From Planctomycetota bacterium (GTDB taxonomy: Bacteria > Planctomycetota > Planctomycetia > Planctomycetales > Planctomycetaceae): DNA of 64,000 bases. Numbering within the stretch: the first letter of the stretch is position 1; every line of letters starts with the position of its first letter. Below the pieces are notes generated by a model. It did no database searches, had not been told where the DNA came from, and was given only the letters and a program-made list of their open reading frames with translations. Shown here piece by piece: positions 27,954-36,934 of this stretch. A program made the translations under genes and the position numbers. The DNA lies in the NCBI GenBank assembly GCA_003388505.1, contig QQVO01000036.1, positions 62,001 to 126,000 of the forward strand, read 5' to 3'.

Positions 27954-28967
27954 ATGAAATTCGTCCCCTGGTACACAAGACGGAGAGGCTTCACACTCAT
28001 CGAATTGCTGGTGGTGATCGCGATTATCGCGATTCTCATCGCCCTGCTCCTGCCGGCCGTCCAGCAGGCGCGTGAGGCGGCCCGCCGCACGCAGTGCAAG
28101 AACCACATGAAACAGATCGGGCTGGCGCTGCACAATTATCACGACTCCCATTTGCAGTTCCCTCCCGGCTTCCTCAATCCATGTACGCCGTCGACCGGCG
28201 GCTACGTCACCTATTGTACTTGGGCGGCGAATTGCGGCGTCGAAGGCCGCAACGCCTCGTGCCATCTCTACCTGCTGCCGTTCATCGATCAGACGGCCGT
28301 TTACAACCAGTTGCGATTCGAATTGCCGATCGGCGGGGGGAACAACAGCGGGACGTCCCCGGTCGTCACCAACCCGCCCAACACGAATCCGTCTGTGATC
28401 AGCAACGAGGACATTTCAACGTTCTCCTGCCCGTCGGATATCGAAGAGGGGCCGATCGTTTCCGGCTCCCCCCCTGGAACGAACACGGTCGGCTATCGTG
28501 CGAGTTACGGGCCGGTCTGGCACCGCATCCTGCGAGACGTGTGTCTCTACTCAGGCACATGGAAGGTCAACGGCGACCTGACGTTTCGCGGCGCGTTCGG
28601 CATCAACGGCTCGGCCCGCATCGACGACATCAAGGACGGGACGACCAACACCATGCTCTGGTGCGAAGCCCGCAAACGGAATTCGAGCACCAGTTGGGGC
28701 GTGTACTGGGGCGCCTGGCGGTACACGGCGAACCTGGTGCCGGCCACCTACGGCATTAACGTCCCCTCGGACGCCATTGATTGCCAGAACAACCCGGCGA
28801 GCACCGAATGCTACCCGTACGCCTGGGGCGCGGGCAGCGTGCACGAAGGGGGCATGCACATCCTGCTGGGCGACGGCAGCGCCCGTTTCCTGAGCGAGAA
28901 CACCGATCGCAACCTGCTTCGCGCCCTGGTGAGCATCCAGGGGAGTGAGACGATTTCGGACTTCTAA
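27954..28967 (+). CDS. DUF1559 protein with type IV pilin-like N-terminus
   Basis: A 337-residue member of the large planctomycete DUF1559 family. The start is fixed by aaggag (27941-27946) before ATG 27954. Residues 11-33 are the prepilin cleavage/methylation segment ([20 protein letters not shown]) with the glycine-Phe cut site and Glu5, followed by [19 protein letters not shown] and [10 protein letters not shown], the family signature. The end carries [18 protein letters not shown], the H-x9-DG motif. Export is likely by a type II/IV-pilin-like system. The small lipoprotein downstream (29102) commonly accompanies these genes. A clear terminator separates the two. Confidence 0.95.
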   Translation: MKFVPWYTRRRGFTLIELLVVIAIIAILIALLLPAVQQAREAARRTQCKNHMKQIGLALHNYHDSHLQFPPGFLNPCTPSTGGYVTYCTWAANCGVEGRNASCHLYLLPFIDQTAVYNQLRFELPIGGGNNSGTSPVVTNPPNTNPSVISNEDISTFSCPSDIEEGPIVSGSPPGTNTVGYRASYGPVWHRILRDVCLYSGTWKVNGDLTFRGAFGINGSARIDDIKDGTTNTMLWCEARKRNSSTSWGVYWGAWRYTANLVPATYGINVPSDAIDCQNNPASTECYPYAWGAGSVHEGGMHILLGDGSARFLSENTDRNLLRALVSIQGSETISDF

Positions 28968-28992
28968 TTTCGGAACTCCGTTCTGCAGACAC

Positions 28993-29035
28993 AGCCAGGC
29001 CGCTTTGTCCGAAGCGGCCTGGCTGATTTTTCTTT
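28993..29035 (+). terminator. Rho-independent terminator after the DUF1559 gene
   Basis: A perfect 13-bp stem (agccaggccgctt at 28993-29005 with aagcggcctggct at 29012-29024), 6-base loop, then gatttttcttt. It lies 25 bases after the stop codon. Confidence 0.9.
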
Positions 29036-29101
29036 CCGGCAATCGGGCGCGCCACGAATGCGGTGCACCGGACGTTGACTTACCCAGGGAGTAGAGCATT
29101 G

Positions 29102-29497
29102 ATGAGACGACAGACGGCCGCGGTGTTGTTGTTCGGTTTGACGACTCTGTTCGCGGCAGGCTGCGGGGGGGGCGGCGAAGAGGCGCCGGAACTGGCGCCG
29201 GTGACCGGAGTGGTCACCATCAACGGTCAACCGGTCGAAGGCCTGATGCTGCGCTTCCAGCCGGAGGCCGGACGCGAGTCGCAGGGAAAGACCGACGCTG
29301 AGGGCCGGTACGAACTGGTTCACGTCAGCGGCGAAGACGGGGCCGAGCTGGGCCGCCACGTGGTTCGCTTCGAATACGACGATCCCGCCGAAGCCCCGCA
29401 AGAGATCCCCGCTGAGTACAACGTCGAGAGCCAGGAATCGGCCACCGTCCAGGAGGGCGAGAACACGTTCGACTTCAACCTCGAGATCGCGCAGTAG
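29102..29497 (+). CDS. Small lipoprotein, transthyretin/carboxypeptidase-regulatory-like fold
   Basis: A 131-residue protein with lipobox AAGC (RRQTAAVLLFGLTTLFAAGC) followed by a glycine/glutamate linker. The body is the beta-sandwich seen in planctomycete proteins usually encoded after DUF1559 genes: VTGVVTINGQPVEGLMLRFQ, GKTDAEGRYELVHVSG, HVVRFEYDDP, IPAEYNVES, FDFNLEI. The GxVx.nGxPv and T(d/D)..GxYel patterns are those of the CarboxypepD_reg-like domain. ATG 29102 is chosen because it gives an intact signal peptide with aggga upstream. Probably an outer-envelope structural partner; no catalytic residues seen. Confidence 0.85.
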   Translation: MRRQTAAVLLFGLTTLFAAGCGGGGEEAPELAPVTGVVTINGQPVEGLMLRFQPEAGRESQGKTDAEGRYELVHVSGEDGAELGRHVVRFEYDDPAEAPQEIPAEYNVESQESATVQEGENTFDFNLEIAQ

Positions 29498-29561
29498 AAG
29501 ATCGCGCAGTCGAGCGGCACCGCCGGAAACCGGCCCGGTTGATCGTCCGCCGCCGCACCGG

Positions 29562-30683
29562 CTACGGAGTTGCCCCGGCGCGGGGCTCGTAGATTTCAGT
29601 TTGCGGCTGAAAGGCGTACCACGCGAACCAGGCGGCATACATCCAGTGCACGTCCCCCTCCTGATCGACGACGCGGAGCGTTCCGGCGCCGGGGTTGGAC
29701 ACGACAGTCAATGAAGACGTCCCCAGTTCGATCGTCGTCGCGTCCTGTTCGGTGAATGCTTCAACCGGGACGGCGACGGTACGATCAGCCGTCCAGGCCC
29801 CAAGCACCGGGTCAAGCCAGCCGAGACGATCTGTCGGAGCAAACGGTTCGACGGCGAAGAGCGGCATCGGCAGTTTGCCCGCGAAATAATCGGCATAGGG
29901 CGAAATCCCGCTGTAGTCCAGCCGGTGGCCGGTCTGAGGGGAGAGAACCTGGGTGTCCGGATGGCGGGCCCGCCAGTCGGCCCAGGTCGTCACTTCGAGC
30001 GGCAGCACGGGGAGTTCCCGGCCCGTTTGCGGCCCGAGAATCGAAGTGCGCCCCATCTGCGACCAGAGGCTCTCCTCTTCCGAGGATGTGCGGTTGTAGA
30101 AAATGACGTTGCTGTTGTAGAGCAAGCCCGAGACGCCGAACTCGACCGGATCGTTTTGGAAAACCGCTCGCCGGTCGAACACGATTGACGAGTCGCAGAG
30201 CGGACAATAGGTCACTGCGATCGGGACGCCTGCCAGATCGTCGTTGACGACCTCGTGCCACTCGAGAATCTTGAGCGGATACGCGCGCGGGAGTCCGCCG
30301 ATGGAGACTCCGATCACACGATCGTCGGGCCTCATCTGTGCGGCGTCGGTTGCCGCGAGCATCGGCGGATTGACCAGGGCCGGGATTCCGTCTTTGTTCA
30401 CGTTGCCGACGCTGATCAGCTCTTCGGGGACAGTCGCTTCGGCCAGCGGATACCGCCGAAACGCCTCGTGAAGAGGATCGCCGTACAACGGATCCCACAA
30501 ACGTCGAATGTGCATCCAGTTGTCGCGGGCGTACCAACCGGCGAACGCGATGCCCACGAGCGCACCCACCAAGAGTGGAAACTGAAAACGCCTGCGTCGT
30601 CGCATCGACGGCGATCCGCCTTCACCGACTGTCTTGGGCAAATCGGGGCCGACATCTTCCGGGGTTGGCGAATCGCTGCGCAT
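29562..30683 (-). CDS. DUF3179 domain protein, membrane-anchored
   Basis: A 373-residue protein with one N-terminal membrane helix (FPLLVGALVGIAFAGWYA) and a DUF3179 domain over most of the rest. Family marks are visible: IPALVNPPMLAATDAA, RVIGVSIGGLPRAYPLKILE, WHEVVNDDLAGVPIAVTYCP (T-Y-C-P-L-C), FGVSGLLYNSNVIFYNRTS, ESLWSQMGRTSILGPQTG, RHPDTQVLSPQTG. The two Cys of TYCPLC and nearby His/Glu are conserved in the family and may bind a metal. Biochemical function of the family is unknown. It converges on the small lipoprotein gene at 29497. Confidence 0.9.
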   Translation of the reverse strand: MRSDSPTPEDVGPDLPKTVGEGGSPSMRRRRRFQFPLLVGALVGIAFAGWYARDNWMHIRRLWDPLYGDPLHEAFRRYPLAEATVPEELISVGNVNKDGIPALVNPPMLAATDAAQMRPDDRVIGVSIGGLPRAYPLKILEWHEVVNDDLAGVPIAVTYCPLCDSSIVFDRRAVFQNDPVEFGVSGLLYNSNVIFYNRTSSEEESLWSQMGRTSILGPQTGRELPVLPLEVTTWADWRARHPDTQVLSPQTGHRLDYSGISPYADYFAGKLPMPLFAVEPFAPTDRLGWLDPVLGAWTADRTVAVPVEAFTEQDATTIELGTSSLTVVSNPGAGTLRVVDQEGDVHWMYAAWFAWYAFQPQTEIYEPRAGATP

Positions 30684-30997
30684 CTCTGGTTTTGTCCAAT
30701 CAAGGGTGTTTCGCGGAGGCGGCCTTCATTGAGGCAGTCGCAGCAACCGGAAAAGGCGCGGCCTGTCTGCCCAGCGCGCCGACCAACCGGCAAGTGGTCG
30801 CCGCCACCCGGGGAGTCACTGGACAACGCTCGCAACACGGCAGGCGAAATTCAGTATGATGGTCCACACTTCGGGTGAAAAGCGCGAATCGCTCTGCAGA
30901 TCGCCATGCTGCACCACGAAAACGCGAACACACGGCAGGGCATAGCGCTCGGGCCGGTGTTGCGCGTGCGGTCGACCGGGGGCTGCGTCCTTGCTCT
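30684..30997. other. Intergenic, no feature seen
   Basis: About 314 bases between the start of the DUF3179 gene and the stop of the GDP-fucose synthase gene, both on the minus strand. Open frames here lack coding character and start signals. No clear hairpin with T-run. Confidence 0.4.
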
Positions 30998-31948
30998 TCA
31001 GAACCGCAGGTCGGCGTAGTGTTCGACGAACCAGTCGTACGTCGCGCGAATCCCGGCTTCCAGTTCCGTCTCGTGCCTCCAGCCAAGCGCATGCAGACGG
31101 GAAACATCCAGTCGCTTGCGCAGCGTGCCGTCCGGTTTGCTGCGATCGAAGTGGAATTCGCATTCCGGATAGACGACGTCGCGCACGATTCGCGCGACAT
31201 CACGGATGGTCACGTCCTGACCCGTCCCGACGTTGATCGTCTCGGGCGAATCGTAGCGCTGGAGCAAGAAGAGACAGGCGCGGGCCAAGTCGTCGACGTG
31301 CAGAAATTCGCGTCGGGGCTCGCCGGTCCCCCACACTTCAACGGTGGGTCGTTGCTCGACCTTGGCTGCGTGGAACCGGCGCATCAGCGCCGGCAGAACG
31401 TGAGAACCTGATTCAGAGAAGTTGTCTCCCGGCCCGTAAAGATTCGTCGGCATCGCGGAGATGAAGTTGCATCCGTACTGCTGCCGGTAGGCCTGGCAGG
31501 CCTTCATCCCGGCAATCTTGGCGATGGCGTAGGCTTCGTTCGTCTTCTCCAGCGGTCCGGTCAGCAGGTATTCCTCGCGGATCGGCTGCGGACACTCGCG
31601 GGGATAGATGCACGAGCTTCCGAGATAGAGCAGCTTGTCTGTCTTGTGACGCCAGGCCGAGCGCAGCACGGTGGCGTGGATCATCAGATTGTCGTACAGG
31701 AAGTCGGCAGGCGCCTGCATGTTGGCCAGGATGCCGCCCACCCTGCCGGCGGCGTTGATCACGTATCTCGGCCGGTGAGCCGAAAACCATCGATCGACCG
31801 CCGCAGGATCCCGCAGATCAAGTTCCGCTCGCGAGGCCGTGAGGATTCGAGCATGCCCGGATCGCTCGAGAAGCCGCACAATCGCAGAACCGACCAGCCC
31901 CCGATGACCGGTGACGAAGACAGAGGCATTCGGATCGAGCGCGGTCAT
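30998..31948 (-). CDS. fcl: GDP-L-fucose synthase
   Basis: A 316-residue short-chain dehydrogenase-type epimerase/reductase that makes GDP-L-fucose from GDP-4-keto-6-deoxymannose with NADPH; length is normal for the family. The cofactor loop is [20 protein letters not shown] (G14, G17, G20). Then [40 protein letters not shown], and the catalytic Y-x3-K in [32 protein letters not shown] and [15 protein letters not shown] complete the signature. ATG 31948 is chosen to place the Rossmann loop near the N-terminus; the frame is open further upstream towards the tRNA gene. The product probably feeds fucosylated surface glycans. Confidence 0.95.
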   Translation of the reverse strand: MTALDPNASVFVTGHRGLVGSAIVRLLERSGHARILTASRAELDLRDPAAVDRWFSAHRPRYVINAAGRVGGILANMQAPADFLYDNLMIHATVLRSAWRHKTDKLLYLGSSCIYPRECPQPIREEYLLTGPLEKTNEAYAIAKIAGMKACQAYRQQYGCNFISAMPTNLYGPGDNFSESGSHVLPALMRRFHAAKVEQRPTVEVWGTGEPRREFLHVDDLARACLFLLQRYDSPETINVGTGQDVTIRDVARIVRDVVYPECEFHFDRSKPDGTLRKRLDVSRLHALGWRHETELEAGIRATYDWFVEHYADLRF

Positions 31949-32070
31949 CGGAAATGGCGTTCGCCAATCGGCCGCAGCGTGCCAGTTGAGGGCCGTTCGT
32001 GCGAGAACGGACATCCTGCAACGGCGTCGGCAGATCGGCGCAATCAACGCCGCAGGAGCGAGTTGCGAAG

Positions 32071-32143
32071 AGCCACCGGTCAGACTCGAACTGACGACCT
32101 AGGCTTTACGAAAGCCTCGCTCTGCCAACTGAGCTACGGTGGC
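32071..32143 (-). tRNA. tRNA-Thr (CGU anticodon)
   Basis: A 73-base cloverleaf on the minus strand. Acceptor GCCACCG pairs with CGGTGGC, D-arm GCTC/GAGC, anticodon stem with loop TTCGTAA (anticodon CGT), T-arm GTCAG-TTCGAGT-CTGAC. CCA is not encoded. It lies upstream of the GDP-fucose synthase gene. Confidence 0.9.
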
Positions 32144-32646
32144 GCAGAGAATTGAGTGTATACCTTGCGTGGGTATTTCCTGCAACCCGTTCTCTCAAAA
32201 GATGATCGGGCGATCATGCGGGTTGCCGGATGCCTGACGCACAGCGGTGGGCCGAGGCGCAATTCCGGCCGTCTGCGAGTGAGGATCGCCGAACTCCGAT
32301 TGCTCCGCAGCGTCGTTTTCGGTTACAAGGCGGCCCGCATCCAGATCCGTTTCCCCACGTTCGACCCGATCTGCCGTGTGCTGGTTCGCCGGATGACGCA
32401 CTCGTCCGGTTTGCGAGCGACGGGCGGTCGAACCATGTCTTCGAGGCCCTGCACGGTTGGTTGCCCTGTTGGGTCATTCGTGGGTGTTCAATCCTGATTT
32501 GACAGGATCGGCGCCGCTCTCTTGGCCAGTGCGTTGGCGGGAAGACGCGCGTTGTAATTCGCACTGGCAGAGCCAGTGGCACCCGTCCTCGCACTGGCAG
32601 AGCCAGCGGCACCGGTCCGCCTGCACGGGGCGATCCGCCCTGAAGA
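32144..32646. other. Intergenic, contains a tandem repeat
   Basis: About 500 bases with no convincing gene between tRNA-Thr and a divergent lipoprotein gene. It contains the two-unit repeat at 32560-32619. The remaining frames lack start signals and do not resemble any family. Confidence 0.4.
32560..32619. repeat. Two tandem 30-bp repeats built on an actggcagagccagt hairpin
   Basis: Units 32560-32589 and 32590-32619 match at 27 of 30 positions. Each contains actggc-aga-gccag(t/c), able to form a small hairpin. The core tgccactggc also appears at 51704-51718 and near 60346, all in intergenic DNA. Confidence 0.6.
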
Positions 32647-33588
32647 ATGATGTCCCGCTTTTCCATAGCGCTGCTTCTCGCGATCGCCATCCTGGCGGCC
32701 GGCGGTTGCGCGCAGACGGCGCAGATCACCTATCGACGGCCGGCAGAGATCGGCTCCGGCACGCTGAGACAGGTTGCCGTCGCCGAACTGGAGGGCGAAG
32801 GAGCCGCTGATGTCAGACGGGCGATCGAATTGCAGATCGCGGACGTCGAAAACCTGACCGCCGTTGACCACGCACTGCTGGAACCGACGATCCAGCAGGC
32901 GGGGCACATTCCCGGCGATCCGGCCGAAGCGGAACGGCTGCTCCGGATCGCCCGGCACAACGGTGTCGACGCGCTCGTCGTGGGCGAAGTCGTCGAGTAT
33001 GCGTCGACTCCGAACGCCTCGCAGGATCCCAGCGATGCTGTGACTCGGGCTCGCGTCTCACTCGCCCTGCGACTGATCGACGTGGAAACCGGCGACGCCC
33101 TGGATGAACGCCAGGTCACCCGGAGCTATGATCGGAGGCGGAGAAGCGACCGGTTGCTGTCGTCGGCCCGAGCAGACGTCATGGAGCGGCTGACCGACGA
33201 GTGCGTCGCCGAGTTCATGAAGCTGTTGGCGCCGCACGAGGCGACGGCGTCGGTCGAACTGGCGAACGGGGAACTGTTTCGTTTGAGCGGGCTCGACATT
33301 CGGCGCGGCGTGAAACGGGCCGCCCGGGGCGACTGGGACGGGGCGGAGCGAATCTGGCGGTCCGTGGTCGCGCGGGAGCCTGAGAATCACGCGGCGCTGT
33401 TCAATCTGGCCGTTGCCGCCGCCAGCCGGCACGATTACTGCGCCGCCGAAGACTACGCCATGCAGGCTTTGCGGTCACACCACACCGACTGCTACCAGGC
33501 CGGCCTCGACCAGATTCGCCGCTTCCGCAGTCACGAGGATCGCATCGACCGAAATTGCGACGTTCCGCTGACAGCGCATCTGGATTGA
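32647..33588 (+). CDS. Lipoprotein with CsgG/TolB-N-like domain and TPR end
   Basis: A 313-residue lipoprotein (ALLLAIAILAAGGC). Residues about 25-175 resemble the CsgG/DUF6340-type nucleotide-free Rossmann-like fold of envelope lipoproteins: RQVAVAELEGEGAADVRRAI, DHALLEPTIQQAG, ARHNGVDALVVGEVVEY, ARVSLALRLIDVETGDALDE. The final third has TPR-like helices (RAARGDWDGAERIWRSVVAR, HAALFNLAVAAASRHDYCAA). It may sense or assemble envelope components. An alternative ATG one codon downstream is equally good. The product precedes proB by 69 bases but functional linkage is unlikely. Confidence 0.7.
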   Translation: MMSRFSIALLLAIAILAAGGCAQTAQITYRRPAEIGSGTLRQVAVAELEGEGAADVRRAIELQIADVENLTAVDHALLEPTIQQAGHIPGDPAEAERLLRIARHNGVDALVVGEVVEYASTPNASQDPSDAVTRARVSLALRLIDVETGDALDERQVTRSYDRRRRSDRLLSSARADVMERLTDECVAEFMKLLAPHEATASVELANGELFRLSGLDIRRGVKRAARGDWDGAERIWRSVVAREPENHAALFNLAVAAASRHDYCAAEDYAMQALRSHHTDCYQAGLDQIRRFRSHEDRIDRNCDVPLTAHLD

Positions 33589-33657
33589 CTGAATCGACGG
33601 GTGGAGCGGCAGCCCTCGCCCGAAACCCCGCAAGTGATTCCACGGCAGCAGACAAGA

Positions 33658-34791
33658 ATGGACCCCCACCAGCGGCGGAGCTTGATCGAGTCGGCCCGAA
33701 CCATTGTGGTCAAGGTGGGGACGAACGTCCTGGCGCGGGAGGATGACACGCTCAACACCGACAGGATTCACGAACTCGCCGCGCAGATTCACCGCATCCG
33801 GGAAACGGGGCGTCAGGTGGTGGTCGTCTCCAGCGGGGCCGTTGCGGCCGGGATGGGGATTCTGGGACTCAAGCAGCGTCCCGACGACCTGCCGCACCTG
33901 CAGGCGGCCGCGGCCAGCGGACAGGCGCGGGTGATCCGGCACTACAACGAGGCGCTGCAGCAATTCGGGCGGCACGCGGCGCAGATTCTGGTCACGGCCA
34001 ACGATTTCCGTCACCGCGGGCGGTATCTCAACATCCGCAATACGATTCACACGCTGTTCGAATACGGCGTGGTGCCGGTGATTAACGAGAACGACACGGT
34101 CAGCATCGACGAGATCAAGTTCGGAGACAACGACCGCCTGGCGGCGATGGTGACGAATCTGCTGCACGATCCGTTGCTCGTGATTCTCTCGGTCGTCGAC
34201 GGCCTGTACGACGGCGACCCGGGATCGCCCGAGACGAAAGTGATTCCGCTCGTTGAGGAATGGAACAACGACCTGCTGCAACTCGCCTCCACCACACACT
34301 CAACGCGCGGGATGGGAGGCATGCGGTCTAAACTGGAAGCGGTCTCGATGGCGACGTCGGTCGGGGAAAGCGTGATCATCGCGAACGGAACCGACGCCGC
34401 GATTCTGGATCGGATCATCGCCGGCGAAGAGGTCGGAACGCTGTTTTTGGCCAGAGACATCACCGTGCCGGCCTGGAAGCGATGGATCGGCTACACCATC
34501 GAGCCCAAAGGACGATTCCACCTCGACGACGGCGCGGTCCGCGCGATCAAAGGCCAGGGACGTTCGCTGCTTGCCGCCGGCATGACGCGGGTGGAAGGGC
34601 GGTTCGAGGTGGGCGAAGTGGTGGCGCTGATTGATCCGCACGGCCGCGAGTTCGCCCGCGGGCTGACCAATTACAATGCGGCCGACGCTTCATCAATCGC
34701 CGGCAAGCGGACGAGCGAGATTAAAGCCGTGCTGGGCGACGTCCCGTACGAAGAGGTGGTCCACCGGGACAACCTCGTGGTGACGCGCTGA
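33658..34791 (+). CDS. proB: Glutamate 5-kinase
   Basis: A 377-residue enzyme that phosphorylates glutamate, the first step of proline synthesis. Kinase signatures: [93 protein letters not shown] and the late GT...A. A C-terminal PUA domain (about residues 280-370) contains [20 protein letters not shown]. The length with PUA is normal. ATG 33658 is chosen; the frame is open a little further upstream. proA is not adjacent. It converges with the peptidyl-prolyl isomerase gene. Confidence 0.97.
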   Translation: MDPHQRRSLIESARTIVVKVGTNVLAREDDTLNTDRIHELAAQIHRIRETGRQVVVVSSGAVAAGMGILGLKQRPDDLPHLQAAAASGQARVIRHYNEALQQFGRHAAQILVTANDFRHRGRYLNIRNTIHTLFEYGVVPVINENDTVSIDEIKFGDNDRLAAMVTNLLHDPLLVILSVVDGLYDGDPGSPETKVIPLVEEWNNDLLQLASTTHSTRGMGGMRSKLEAVSMATSVGESVIIANGTDAAILDRIIAGEEVGTLFLARDITVPAWKRWIGYTIEPKGRFHLDDGAVRAIKGQGRSLLAAGMTRVEGRFEVGEVVALIDPHGREFARGLTNYNAADASSIAGKRTSEIKAVLGDVPYEEVVHRDNLVVTR

Positions 34792-34845
34792 CATCGGGCT
34801 GACATCGAATCGCGCGTCGGTTGCGAAGCGACTCGCCGAGAGCCG

Positions 34846-35802
34846 TCAATCACGCTCCGGGCGCCGAGTCTTCCACCGGATGCGCGCCGATTCCCGCTCC
34901 GCTTGGACGAGTTCGTCCCATTCCTGCTCGATCACTTCCTGCCAGACCTCCTCCCGCACATCCTCCAGACTCAGGTCACCCGGTTTCCGGGCGGTCACCG
35001 TCACCAGGTGCACGCCGAAGGGCGTCTGCAACACCTCGCTCAGTTCGCCCTCTTCGAGCGAGAACGCCGCATCGAGCACCGCACGCGGCAACTCGCCCCG
35101 ATAAGAGACGAACCCCACGTCCCCGCCTTGCTCCGCGCTGGGACTGGTTGACGCCTCTTTGGCCGCGTCGGCAAACGAAATCTCCCCGGCCGCGATCCGC
35201 TCTCGCACCGCGGCGAGCGTCTGCTCAGCGTCCTGCCACGCCTGCTCGGGCGCGTCGTCATCGACGGTCATCACGATGTGGCTGACGCGAATTTCCGTCC
35301 CGTCGAACCGGCTGCGGTGGACGTCGAAATAGTTCCGCAGTTGGTCGTCGGTGACAGTCCGCCGCACGTAACCGTTCCATGCCAGCGGGAGCGAAATGTA
35401 TTCCCGCAGCGATTGCTCCGAGAATCCAAGCCGCGCGAGGACCGACTCTAACTCCTCTCCCTCGCCGCTGCGCTCAATGATCAGCTTGACGAGTTCCATC
35501 TGACGATCAAGCAATTGCTCAGAGACTGGGGCGCGTCGTTTCTTCAGATAGGCGGCGACGAGCGCCCGGTCGACCAGATCATTCAGAAAGCGATCGCGGA
35601 ACTCGTCCCTCGCCTCCGCCGGCACGCCTCGCGACAGAAACTCGATCTCGAGATCTGCCGCCGTGATCTCCACTCCGTTCACGGTCGCCAGCACCGTGTC
35701 GGGAGGGACAGGCTCCGCCTCCTGCAGCATTCTCGCGGATGCGGGGACAGCGCAAATCGCGCCGAGCAGCGCCGCCCAAGTGATTCCGGTTCGTACGCGC
35801 AT
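34846..35802 (-). CDS. SurA-like periplasmic peptidyl-prolyl isomerase (parvulin)
   Basis: A 318-residue exported protein with a signal peptide (ITWAALLGAICAVPASA). The N-terminal SurA_N-like helical part (LATVNGVEITAADLEIEFLS, FLNDLVDRALVAAYLKKRRA) is followed by a rotamase domain at about 165-275: IRVSHIVM, ISFADAAKEASTSPSAEQGG, DVGFVSYRGELPRAVLDAAF, GELSEVLQTPFGVHLVTVTA. These are classical parvulin residues (His of SHI, GG-D, PFG-H). It should help outer-envelope proteins fold. One parvulin domain rather than two. Confidence 0.92.
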   Translation of the reverse strand: MRVRTGITWAALLGAICAVPASARMLQEAEPVPPDTVLATVNGVEITAADLEIEFLSRGVPAEARDEFRDRFLNDLVDRALVAAYLKKRRAPVSEQLLDRQMELVKLIIERSGEGEELESVLARLGFSEQSLREYISLPLAWNGYVRRTVTDDQLRNYFDVHRSRFDGTEIRVSHIVMTVDDDAPEQAWQDAEQTLAAVRERIAAGEISFADAAKEASTSPSAEQGGDVGFVSYRGELPRAVLDAAFSLEEGELSEVLQTPFGVHLVTVTARKPGDLSLEDVREEVWQEVIEQEWDELVQAERESARIRWKTRRPERD

Positions 35803-35994
35803 CGCTGAACTCCGCTTTTCCTCAGCGACCGGCTCTCCATCGGCCGGCCGTCATTGCGGAGTATAGAGTCTTTCGGCTGAGCATGAGCGCGATTTTCGCG
35901 CGCGTTCCGCTGCGGTCTTTGGATTCTGACTGGTTGTGGCAAACCCGCCGCACCGGGCGCTGTTGCGCAATTCAGAACGCCAATCGGCCGGCGT

Positions 35995-36327
35995 TCAAGC
36001 CGTGGCGACCGTCTCGCGCTCTGCCGGGCGCTCATTATGCGCCGGCGGCGCCTCATCCCCGCTCGGTGTCACGTGCTTGTCCAGCCGCGAAGTCACCTGG
36101 TCCAAGCGGTTCGATTGAACCAGTTCTCTGCGTCGCGCGGCCGCGAAATCGAATGCGATGAACGCCAGAATCCCCGCGAACGCCGCTGCCAGGGCGTACG
36201 GCGAAATCGAATCCGCCCCCCCCTTGCCGACCGAAACGCCGACCAGGAACGAACTCAAAATCAGAATCGTCGTGCGGCTGATGACGGCGCCGTCGGCGTC
36301 CACTTCGTGTCGCTGGTGTTCGGGCAT
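35995..36327 (-). CDS. Hypothetical small membrane protein
   Basis: About 110 residues with two membrane segments (TTILILSSFLVGVSVGKG and YALAAAFAGILAFIAFDFAA), followed by a basic turn and a polar, Glu/Pro-rich C-terminal tail. No Shine-Dalgarno-like sequence precedes ATG 36327. It has a coding-like composition but no recognised family, so treat as probable. Confidence 0.45.
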   Translation of the reverse strand: MPEHQRHEVDADGAVISRTTILILSSFLVGVSVGKGGADSISPYALAAAFAGILAFIAFDFAAARRRELVQSNRLDQVTSRLDKHVTPSGDEAPPAHNERPAERETVATA

Positions 36328-36934
36328 GGAATCACGCTGTGCAGGAGGAGGTTGAAGGGAACGATCGGAACGGATCGAAACGCGGCATCACCGCAGGCCC
36401 GACGACGGCGCTTTGAGTGAGCACAACGTCGGCAGACAGAACCTGGAACTTGACTCTACGCCATCCACGGAACCGGTCAACGAAAATGTCGCAGAATCCC
36501 GGCCTCAAGCACCCCCTCGTACGACAGGTCTTCAACCTGTCGTTTACACACATCTCTCGATCCCCGATTGAGTGACTCTTCGAGAGATTCGAATGGAACG
36601 CGGATGACCACGGATTGGACCCATTTTCGCTGATTTTCGCTGATTGCTTTCTGTGGACCGGGGCTTCCGTCGCTTCGCTCAGTCCAGCCCCGGCCACCCG
36701 GTTGAGATTTGTGTCACTGACAGGTTTTCAACCGTTTCCAGCCCGGAAAACTCCGTCACACAACCGGTCTTCAACCCGCGCATGCACCCTTTCCCGAAGT
36801 GCCTGCGGTGAGGCTTTGACGACGGCGCGGGAAGTTCCGATCATAAGAAATAAACAGTCAAGCAAACCTCGCAACGGTCGGCCGATGCAGACCCGGAGAC
36901 TCGACTTTCCCCCGATGAGCAGCCGGCCGACGTC
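36328..36934. other. Intergenic, with dispersed repeats and a hairpin
   Basis: About 600 bases without a convincing gene. It contains a perfect 8-bp hairpin (cgacaggt-cttca-acctgtcg, 36522-36542) and a 28-base repeat (36579-36606) shared with 45318-45345, followed by ttttcgctgattttcgctga. Another partial acaggtttt.caacc copy occurs near 36718. Confidence 0.5.

Noticed and set aside
30700-31203. 167-codon minus-strand frame overlapping the end of fcl
   Set aside because: It is the wrong frame over a clear GDP-fucose synthase and has the Arg/Ser/Ala bias of a shadow.
32560-32619. CRISPR or VNTR array
   Set aside because: Only two units with no spacers; the core recurs singly elsewhere, so a REP-like element fits better.
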